The translations under genes were made by a program, and so were the position numbers. Positions 57,191 through 64,000 of a stretch of DNA of 64,000 nt are shown here, in pieces. The notes under the pieces were generated by a model. That model saw only the letters and a program-made list of their open reading frames with translations. It made no database searches and was not told where the DNA came from. Position 1 is the stretch's first letter. The number at the start of each line of letters is the position of its first letter. The DNA is taken from NCBI RefSeq assembly GCF_905175375.1, contig NZ_CAJIMS010000001.1, positions 496,001 through 560,000 of the forward strand. Direction: 5' to 3'. Source of the DNA: Chryseobacterium aquaeductus (GTDB lineage: Bacteria; Bacteroidota; Bacteroidia; Flavobacteriales; Weeksellaceae).

Positions 57191-60130
57191 ATGGAAATAA
57201 ATAGAGGCTCCGAATGGAGAAAATGGGATTTACATGTGCATACACCAGCAACTCTTTGTTCTGATTACGGAGGAGATACAGACGAGGTTTGGTTTAAATA
57301 TTTTGAAGAACTTGAAAGACTCGCCAAGGAAAGAGATATAAAAGTATTAGGAATTAATGATTATCTATTTATTGACGGATACAAAAAAGTATTAAAATAT
57401 AAAAAGGATGGTGGTTTAGCAAATGTTGAACTGCTTCTTCCGATTGTTGAATTTAGACTAAAGGAATTTGTAGGGAGTAAAGATTTGGGCAGAATTAATT
57501 ATCATATCATCTTTGCTGACGAATCAATTCTACCTGTAGAGCAAATTGAAACACACTTTCTATCAAATTTAAGAGGAAAAGGAAATTTGGATGCGGATTG
57601 TCCAGATTATCAAACTTGGGGCGGCGTTATAACTAGAAACACATTAATTGATTTAGGAGAACATATAATTTCACAAACTCCTAAAGAAAAAAGAACAAAT
57701 GCAAATCCACTTGATGTTGGATTTAATAACCTAAATTTTGAATTATCTAAAATTTCTGATATTTTAGGAGAAGGAAGTGAACCAAACACATTTCTAAGAA
57801 ACAAATATTTCAAGGCTATTGGCAAAGCTGAATGGGGAGATTTTAGATGGGAAGGCTCTGCGTTAGAAAAGAAAAGCGTCATAAACAATACCCATTTTAT
57901 TTTTTCAGCATCACCAACCGTTGAAAAAGCAAATGATGGTTTAGAATCACTGAAGAAACAAGGAGTAAATAGTAGACTCTTGCACTGCAGTGACGCTCAC
58001 AGTTTTGCAAGTGACATTAATAATACTAATTCAAAAGAACTAGGACATTGTTTTACTTGGATAAAATCTCACCCTACATTTGAAGGATTGAAACAGACTG
58101 TCTATGAGCCTCAAGAGAGAATAAAAATTCAATCAGACAAACCGGATTTTAAGGAAGATAAATTAGTTATTGATGAAATTCAATTTATTTCTAAGAATAA
58201 AAAATTTACCCAAACTCCAATTAAATTGAGCAAAAATTTAAATGTAATTATAGGTGGAAAATCTTCTGGTAAATCAATTCTCTTATATAATATAGCAAGA
58301 ACTCTATTGGCGGATGATAAACTTTTTAAAGATGAAAAAATAGAAAACAAATATAATTTTAGAGAGGGAGATAATTTAGACTCAGACTTCAATTTTGTAA
58401 TCAAAACAAAAATTGGAACATCACAATCCAGATTTGATGATGAGGGCAAGAATATTATGCCGGAAATAAAATATATTCCTCAGAATTACCTAATAAAATT
58501 AGCTGAACCGCAACAGTATAAAACTGGTGACTCTTTAAATAAAGTTATAAGAAATTTAATAATTGAAGATAAAGATTCCAAAGAAAAATACGACGATATT
58601 TTCATTACTAATGTGCAAGCAAATGATAAAGAAAGAGAGCGAGTAATAGATAATTATTTTGAAATACAGAATAAAATATCAGATTTGAATAATGTATTAA
58701 AAACTAAAAGCAATAAAGAAGTTTTAGAAAAAAATATTGAAGTTAACTTACTTAGAATTACTGAACTCAAAAAAGAAATTGGTTTAAGTGATGAAGAAAT
58801 AGTGAAATATAATATGCTTCAAAAAGATTTGGAAATCTTAAATGTTGAGAAAAATAAAATCTCTAATGATTATAAAAAAATTACAAAATTTAATAATGAA
58901 TCTGAAAATATCTTAATTGATCTAAAGAGACAAAAAGATATTATTTCGATGTCTCTTGAAAATACTGAAATTCAAAATGAATTTAAAAATGTCTACCAGA
59001 AATTAGATGAGTTAATACTAGATTTAGACAATTTTATCTCCTCTTATGAAGTGGAAAATATTGACGGTAAAACATTTTTTAAAAAAGATAATATATTTAA
59101 AAAATTACAAGATGAAATTAAAGTTAAAGCAAGTGCTAATGATAAAGATTTAGAAAAATATAGGAAAAATGCAGAAGTAGAAAAACAAATAAAGAGTTTA
59201 GAAGTATCAATAGAAGAGGATAGAAAAAGCTTACTAACAATATTACAATTAAATAAAGAAGTAGAAACATACAAAAATGAACTAAAAAAGGAAAAGTCTA
59301 AACTTTTTCGTATTTACAAAAAATCGTTTCGGGAATATGTAAGTATAATAAAAAATTTAGAAGATCGTGTTAAGGTATTAGAAAAAGATGGACTTATAAT
59401 AAATGGAAGGGTGAAATTTAATTTTCCGAAATTTCGAAATAGTATTTTAGACATTAGCCATGGAACGTATAAATCGTATAATTATTGGAATATGTTTAAT
59501 AGCAAATTAACGGCTTTAGACATATATGATACAAAGTTATTTATGCAAGATATTAAAGAGGTATTTGATGCAATCGATAGTAGTAACTTTTCGTTACTAA
59601 GTAAAATTAGTAGACAAAATGCAATCAAAAATTTATTGGACGATTATTTTTTTGATTATTGGGAAATTGAATATAAAGGAGATAAGTTAGGTAAAATGTC
59701 AACAGGCAAAGCTAGTTTCGTTATATTAATGCTCATTGTAGGACTTAGTGAATCTAGAACCCCAATTTTAATTGATCAACCTGAAGATAATTTAGACAAT
59801 CGTTCTGTATCAAAAGATCTGGTAGAGTACCTGAAAGATAAAAAGAAAGAAAGACAGATAATTTTAGTGACGCATAATCCTAATATTGTAGTTAATGCAG
59901 ATGCGGAAAATATTATAGTAGCAAATCAACAAGGACAAAATGATATTGAAACAACGAGCGAATATATTTTTGATTATGTGAATGGTGCTTTAGAAGATTC
60001 ATTCCCTAAAAATGAAAATACTGACTTACTTAAATCTATGGGAATTAGAGAGCATATTGCAGAAATAGTTGAAGGAGGAAAAGAAGCATTCAAAAAACGT
60101 GAAGAAAAATATGGATTTAAAAATCAGTAA
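57191..60130 (+). CDS. TrlF-family PHP-domain ABC-type ATPase
   Basis: 979 residues. An N-terminal PHP-like metal-dependent domain has WDLHVHTPA (12-20) and a later LLHCSDAHSF (264-272). The SMC-like ATPase has Walker A GGKSSGKS (355-362), a long coiled coil at about 480-740, the signature-like MSTGKASFVI (before 850), Walker B ILIDQPED (859-866) and H-loop LVTHNP (892-897). This order (PHP, then split ABC with coiled coil) is that of TrlF-type proteins, which are thought to belong to mobile or defence genes. The enzymatic action of the PHP part (phosphoesterase or nuclease) is unknown. The gene stands alone and is AT-rich compared with its neighbours, which fits acquisition by transfer. Confidence 0.87.
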   Translation: MEINRGSEWRKWDLHVHTPATLCSDYGGDTDEVWFKYFEELERLAKERDIKVLGINDYLFIDGYKKVLKYKKDGGLANVELLLPIVEFRLKEFVGSKDLGRINYHIIFADESILPVEQIETHFLSNLRGKGNLDADCPDYQTWGGVITRNTLIDLGEHIISQTPKEKRTNANPLDVGFNNLNFELSKISDILGEGSEPNTFLRNKYFKAIGKAEWGDFRWEGSALEKKSVINNTHFIFSASPTVEKANDGLESLKKQGVNSRLLHCSDAHSFASDINNTNSKELGHCFTWIKSHPTFEGLKQTVYEPQERIKIQSDKPDFKEDKLVIDEIQFISKNKKFTQTPIKLSKNLNVIIGGKSSGKSILLYNIARTLLADDKLFKDEKIENKYNFREGDNLDSDFNFVIKTKIGTSQSRFDDEGKNIMPEIKYIPQNYLIKLAEPQQYKTGDSLNKVIRNLIIEDKDSKEKYDDIFITNVQANDKERERVIDNYFEIQNKISDLNNVLKTKSNKEVLEKNIEVNLLRITELKKEIGLSDEEIVKYNMLQKDLEILNVEKNKISNDYKKITKFNNESENILIDLKRQKDIISMSLENTEIQNEFKNVYQKLDELILDLDNFISSYEVENIDGKTFFKKDNIFKKLQDEIKVKASANDKDLEKYRKNAEVEKQIKSLEVSIEEDRKSLLTILQLNKEVETYKNELKKEKSKLFRIYKKSFREYVSIIKNLEDRVKVLEKDGLIINGRVKFNFPKFRNSILDISHGTYKSYNYWNMFNSKLTALDIYDTKLFMQDIKEVFDAIDSSNFSLLSKISRQNAIKNLLDDYFFDYWEIEYKGDKLGKMSTGKASFVILMLIVGLSESRTPILIDQPEDNLDNRSVSKDLVEYLKDKKKERQIILVTHNPNIVVNADAENIIVANQQGQNDIETTSEYIFDYVNGALEDSFPKNENTDLLKSMGIREHIAEIVEGGKEAFKKREEKYGFKNQ

Positions 60131-60185
60131 ATAATTTTTCTACTCATGAGCGCTACCCTCCCGCTCGTGCCCACCCCAAAAAAAC

Positions 60186-60218
60186 AAAAACCCTAGCCTC
60201 TGCGCCAGGGTTTTTCGT
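60186..60218 (+). terminator. Terminator after the TrlF-like gene
   Basis: aaaaaccct / agggttttt arms around a GC-rich loop, followed by T-rich sequence. Confidence 0.7.
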
Positions 60219-60327
60219 TACTATATTTAACAATATCAAATAATTGTAAAAATATTTTGCATCACAAATAATCTCATTCAAAATAATTTTTTATATTTGA
60301 ATCAATAATTTAAAAAACACAAACAAT

Positions 60328-61056
60328 ATGTCTAGCACTTCCGAAGTAGGACACGCTAAAAATGTAGCGAACCTTCAAAAAATTACAAAACAAGTTACCA
60401 CTTACGATCTTTACAATCCGCCCGTAGAAAACATTACCATCGCAAGCCTTCAGGTGTTGTACACCAACGCCAAGGCAAAATTAACTGAGGTCGAAAACAA
60501 AAGACTAGCCAACAAAAACGCCATCACAGTGCGCCAGAGCAATTTCGAAAACTTAAAATCAATATGCACAAGAATTGTCAACCTGTTGGATATTTTAGAT
60601 TTACCACAGGGAACGATTGATCAGGCAAGATCTCTCAACCGTTCTATACAGGGCAGTTCAAAGAAAACCACTACTCCACCCGAAGAAGGCAAAGAAGCAC
60701 CCAAAACATCATCCACTTCACGCCAGTCTTTCACCCAGCAGGCTGAAAATTTCGGGATTTTACTGCAACTGTTGAAAACCCTGCCCAATTACACCCCCAA
60801 CGAAGATGATTTAAAATTAGTCAACCTTACCGCTTACCATGCATCACTGGTGAGCGCTACCGAGAACGTCGACCAGACCGAATCTCAACTCACCACCAAA
60901 ATGATCGAAAGAAACAAAATGCTCTATGCAGAAAATACAGGATTGTATACCATCGCTCAGAACATCAAAAAGTATGTAAAAAGCACCTACGGAGCCAATT
61001 CTCCTGAATATACTACTGTATCAGCGATCAAGTTCACAGAACCTAAATCATCTTAG
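60328..61056 (+). CDS. Unknown helical protein of about 242 residues
   Basis: 242 residues, all-helical by eye, no signal peptide and one cysteine. N-terminus SSTSEVGHAKNVANLQKITKQV; body with long helices (LQVLYTNAKAKLTEVENKRLANKNAITVRQSNFENLKSICTRIVNLLDIL) and a low-complexity linker (SSKKTTTPPEEGKEAPKTSS) near 110-130. A second half of similar helical composition follows. I believe such proteins are widespread in flavobacteria but know no function. It is followed by a terminator hairpin and the 21-bp array at 61154-61426. The protein at 5546 has similar size and helix pattern and also neighbours a 21-bp array, but I cannot show homology by eye. Confidence 0.78.
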   Translation: MSSTSEVGHAKNVANLQKITKQVTTYDLYNPPVENITIASLQVLYTNAKAKLTEVENKRLANKNAITVRQSNFENLKSICTRIVNLLDILDLPQGTIDQARSLNRSIQGSSKKTTTPPEEGKEAPKTSSTSRQSFTQQAENFGILLQLLKTLPNYTPNEDDLKLVNLTAYHASLVSATENVDQTESQLTTKMIERNKMLYAENTGLYTIAQNIKKYVKSTYGANSPEYTTVSAIKFTEPKSS

Positions 61057-61120
61057 TTCAGAATAAAATAAATTCTGTGATATCAATATCACATTGTATG
61101 TTTAGATTTTTCTATTATCG

Positions 61121-61153
61121 CATCCCGTCAGAATATTCTGACGGGATGTTTTT
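61121..61153 (+). terminator. Terminator after the helical-protein gene
   Basis: catcccgtcagaat and its exact reverse complement meet with no spacer (61121-61148), followed by TTTTT; the hairpin would form with a few central bases unpaired. It is the left border of the 21-bp array. Confidence 0.75.
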
Positions 61154-61426
61154 ATATTCTCACATCCGAAAATAATATTCTCCTTTCCGGAAACAATATT
61201 CTTGTACCCGGAAGTTATATTCTTGCATCCGGAAATCATATTCTTGCATCCGGAAACAATATTCTTGCATCCGGAAACAATATTCTTGTACCCGGAAGTT
61301 ATATTCTTGCATCCGGAAACAATATTCTCTCGTCCGGAAACAATATTCTTGCATCCGGAAACAATATTCTTGCATCCGGAAATCATATTCTTGCATCCGG
61401 AAACACTATTATTCTTTCCGAAAATG
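61154..61426 (+). repeat. Thirteen-unit 21-bp tandem array
   Basis: Thirteen units of exactly 21 bp, consensus atattcttgcatccggaaac plus one base; the phase is kept without exception from 61154 to 61426, with divergent first, second and last units. Variants gtacccggaagtt and catccggaaatc recur, so blocks have been duplicated. Because 21 is divisible by three, both strands stay open (a heptad HPETIFL on plus). I treat the array as DNA rather than protein-coding. Beyond it lie small hairpins (gctccgtaggagc; gaaccccataggggttc) and no gene before the pnp terminator. Confidence 0.9.
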
Positions 61427-61605
61427 CTCCGTAGGAGCAATATGTGTGTAGAACAATGAATCACAAAAAAAAGAACCCCATAGGGGTTCAATCTTAATCC
61501 ATTTAATTTAATCTTGTAATCAACATTCGTCAAAAATGCTTGTCCTATTTTGCGTTTAGTTGTCTCAATCTATACAAGAAATATTTCAAAACCAAAAACC
61601 CACAA

Positions 61606-61634
61606 AAAAATCCTCCGAAAATTCGGAGGATTTA
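61606..61634 (-). terminator. Terminator of pnp
   Basis: Stem aaatcctccgaa / ttcggaggattt with a T-run on the minus strand, 21 bp past the pnp stop. Confidence 0.88.
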
Positions 61635-61654
61635 ATATGATTAAGAAGTGATTC

Positions 61655-63862
61655 TTAAGCTTCGTTCAAAGGCTTGTGTTCTCCCGGTTGGTCTTTACCT
61701 TCTGGGTTTACCTGGCTTTCCGGTCTCGGCTTTGGTGCCGGTCTTTCTGGTCTTGGCAACAAAACTTTTCTTGAAAGTTTCATTTTTTTACGGTCATCAT
61801 AACCCATAAATTTCACCTCTACTTCGTCACCCTCGTTATAAGGAACTTTGTCTAGACGAGCCCATTCGATTTCAGAAATATGAAGAAGACCTTCAGTTCC
61901 TTTTGCAATCGCTACGAAAGCTCCGAAATCCATTACTTTTACGACTTTACCTTGGTAAACTTCACCAATCGTCGGTACAAAAGTAATCTCGTTGATTCTT
62001 GCAATCGCCGCATTGATTTTTTCTCTGCTGATCCCTGAGATTTCGATTCTTCCGATTTCTCCGATCTCTTCAATAGCGATCACGGTATCAGTATCTTTCT
62101 GTAACTGCTGAATGATTTTTCCACCAGGTCCTATTACAGCACCAATGAAATCTTTAGAAATTTCCAACATTACCATTTTCGGAGCGTGAGGTTTCACGTC
62201 TTCTCTTGGTGCAGAAATCGTTTCGTTCAATTTATCAAGAATATGTAATCTTCCGTCTCTAGCCTGTAGAAGCGCTTTCTCCATAATTTCCATAGACAAT
62301 CCCTGAACTTTGATATCCATCTGGCAAGCCGTGATTCCGTCTGCAGTTCCGGTTACTTTAAAGTCCATATCTCCCAGGTGATCTTCATCACCTAAGATGT
62401 CAGAAAGTACAGTGAATTTTCCTGTTTTAATATCAGTTACCAATCCCATTGCAATCCCGGAAACCGGTTTTGTAATCTGAATACCTGCATCCATCAATGC
62501 TAAAGTTCCTGCGCAAACAGTCGCCATAGAAGATGAACCGTTAGATTCTAAAATATCTGAAACGATACGGATCGTGTAAGGATTTTCTTCAGGGATCATG
62601 TTTGCCAAAGCTCTCTGAGCTAAGTTACCGTGACCAACTTCTCTTCTTGAAGTTCCTCTCAAAGGACGAGCTTCACCCGTTGAGAACGGCGGGAAGTTAT
62701 AATGTAAGAAAAATCTTTCGTCGTAATTTACCATTACGCTGTCTACCATGTTCGCATCTTTTACCGAACCTAAAGTTACAGCCGTCAAAGATTGAGTTTC
62801 ACCTCTTGTGAAAATTGCAGAACCGTGAGCTCCCGGTAAATAATCGATTTCGCTCCAGATCGGACGAATCGTTTGAGGATCACGACCATCAAGACGGATT
62901 TTGTCATTCAAAATCATCTGACGCATCGCTTCTTTTTCCACATCGTGGAAATATACTTTAGCGAAAGGAGTTACTCTTTCCAATTCTTCAGCATGCTCTA
63001 CATATTGAGATAAGAATTCAGCCAATACAGCTTTGAATTTATCACCTCTCTCCTCTTTTCCTGAAGGAATTTTTGCTACTTCGTATACTTTATCGTAAGT
63101 CTCTTTCCACACTTTCTCACGAATGGCTTCGTCATGATTTTCGTGGCTATATTCTCTTTTGGGTAAAGATTTGCCTACTTTTTCAGCTAATCTTTCCTGA
63201 GCTTCAACTTGTTTTTTGATTTCAATATGAGCAAACTGAATTGCTTCAAGCATTTCTGCTTCAGAGATTTCTTTCATCTCACCTTCCACCATTACGATAG
63301 AATCTTTCGTTGCACCTACCATGATATCAAGGTCAGCCAATTTAAGATCTGCATAATTAGGATTTACCGAAAGTTCACCGTTGATTCTCACTACTCTTAC
63401 CTCAGACATCGGTCCGTTGAAAGGTATATCAGTAATCGCAATCGCTGCCGAAGCTGCAAGACCTGCTAAATCATCAGGAATTGACTCTCCGTCATAAGAA
63501 ATCAATGAAATCATTACCTGCACTTCCGCATGGAAATCTTCAGGGAATAATGGTCTTAGAACTCTGTCTACCAAACGCATCGTCAAGATCTCCTGATCTG
63601 ATGGTCTCGCTTCTCTTCTGAAAAAGTTTCCGGGGATTTTTCCACCCGCGTAGAATTTTTCTCTGTAATCTACTGTCAATGGCAAGAAATCTACACCATC
63701 TTTTGCTTCTTTGCTGGCTACAACAGTTGCTAAAAGCATTGTTCCGCCAATTTTTACGACTACAGCACCATCAGCCTGTTTTGCCAATTTTCCTGTTTCG
63801 ATTGTGATTTCTCTGCCGTCTGCAAGAATAATCTTTTCTGTAATTGCTTGAGGTATACTCAT
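61655..63862 (-). CDS. pnp: Polyribonucleotide nucleotidyltransferase
   Basis: Degrades RNA from the 3' end using phosphate, and can add tails in the reverse reaction. 735 residues: first RNase PH domain (about 1-140), linking helical domain, second RNase PH domain (about 320-550; [36 protein letters not shown]), KH domain ([24 protein letters not shown] about 575-595) and S1 domain ([33 protein letters not shown] about 640-675). A proline-rich extension ends the chain ([16 protein letters not shown]). The start at 63862 matches the conserved [11 protein letters not shown]. Often co-transcribed with rpsO, which would be outside the window. Confidence 0.97.
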   Translation of the reverse strand: MSIPQAITEKIILADGREITIETGKLAKQADGAVVVKIGGTMLLATVVASKEAKDGVDFLPLTVDYREKFYAGGKIPGNFFRREARPSDQEILTMRLVDRVLRPLFPEDFHAEVQVMISLISYDGESIPDDLAGLAASAAIAITDIPFNGPMSEVRVVRINGELSVNPNYADLKLADLDIMVGATKDSIVMVEGEMKEISEAEMLEAIQFAHIEIKKQVEAQERLAEKVGKSLPKREYSHENHDEAIREKVWKETYDKVYEVAKIPSGKEERGDKFKAVLAEFLSQYVEHAEELERVTPFAKVYFHDVEKEAMRQMILNDKIRLDGRDPQTIRPIWSEIDYLPGAHGSAIFTRGETQSLTAVTLGSVKDANMVDSVMVNYDERFFLHYNFPPFSTGEARPLRGTSRREVGHGNLAQRALANMIPEENPYTIRIVSDILESNGSSSMATVCAGTLALMDAGIQITKPVSGIAMGLVTDIKTGKFTVLSDILGDEDHLGDMDFKVTGTADGITACQMDIKVQGLSMEIMEKALLQARDGRLHILDKLNETISAPREDVKPHAPKMVMLEISKDFIGAVIGPGGKIIQQLQKDTDTVIAIEEIGEIGRIEISGISREKINAAIARINEITFVPTIGEVYQGKVVKVMDFGAFVAIAKGTEGLLHISEIEWARLDKVPYNEGDEVEVKFMGYDDRKKMKLSRKVLLPRPERPAPKPRPESQVNPEGKDQPGEHKPLNEA

Positions 63863-64000
63863 AAATTGTTTTGTGTTGCACTCCGTATTGAGTGCTTTAA
63901 TTAATTATATTTCGTCTAAAAATGTGGTGCAAATTTACTGTTTTTGTTTTAAATATAAGATTTAAAGTTTCAGAGGAGAAAAATTCGCAATCGAAAGCAG

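Noticed and set aside
61102..61533. Heptad-repeat proteins on both strands (also 61160-61396 and 61202-61459)
   Set aside because: Same reason: an exact 21-bp array leaves several frames open on both strands at once.

Overview
The window looks like a chromosome segment of a flavobacterium of the Chryseobacterium type (Bacteroidota, Weeksellaceae). The support is low GC, Bacteroidota promoter boxes (TTG, about 20 bp, TAnnTTTG) with little Shine-Dalgarno signal, families largely confined to this phylum (DUF5686 barrels, GLPGLI protein, BT_3928-type DoxX protein, PspC/PadR pair), and a DnaG without zinc ligands. Core genes (msrA, alaS, folP, tpiA, clpP, dnaG, tsaE, ald, tyrA, katE, pnp) alternate with accessory loci. 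I found no tRNA, rRNA, insertion sequence or CRISPR array.

Left part (1-9900): msrA (last stop-codon base off the edge) and alaS are followed by an accessory stretch. It holds seven and a half copies of a roughly 121-bp palindromic element spaced about 160 bp apart. A small GIY-YIG nuclease gene sits between two sequence subfamilies of the element. Beyond it are an unknown helical protein, a ten-unit 21-bp repeat array and a stand-alone RloC/PrrC-like ATPase. A fragment of the palindromic element lies past the ATPase.

Middle (9900-45100): two DUF5686 outer-membrane paralogues, the folP/DUF1599/BT_3928 cluster, a peptidase and tpiA, clpP, dnaG, tsaE, ald, a LytS/LytTR two-component pair, and a CPA2 antiporter. 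tyrA is preceded by an apparent attenuator: a leader peptide with three consecutive Tyr codons, an alternative pairing and an intrinsic terminator. Next come a DUF2089/membrane/serine hydrolase operon, a catalase and CinA-like stress group on the minus strand, a GNAT-nitrilase fusion, and an AraC/TPR membrane regulator divergent from a lipoprotein with a duplicated C-terminal decapeptide.

Right part (45100-64000): the PadR/PspC operon, a 20-residue hydrophobic peptide gene with its own promoter and terminator, and an acyltransferase and thioesterase. Then comes an envelope-signalling cluster. An ECF sigma factor is fused to a membrane anchor and tail, next to an outer-membrane barrel sharing a tail-like motif, and two upstream lipoprotein genes carry near-identical 33-bp ECF-type promoter sequences. 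After a chorismate-binding enzyme, an XRE regulator is divergent from a three-gene operon. In that operon two exported proteins with an identically spaced six-cysteine tail flank a GLPGLI protein. The window closes with a cold-shock-domain protein, a TrlF-type PHP-ATPase, another helical protein next to a thirteen-unit 21-bp array, and pnp.

The strongest candidates for little-described biology are the six-cysteine/GLPGLI operon (54170-55944), the fused sigma/barrel system (48874-52419), the tyrA attenuator (30907-31050) and the palindrome array with GIY-YIG gene (4050-5548). All assignments come from reading the sequence; no database search was run.
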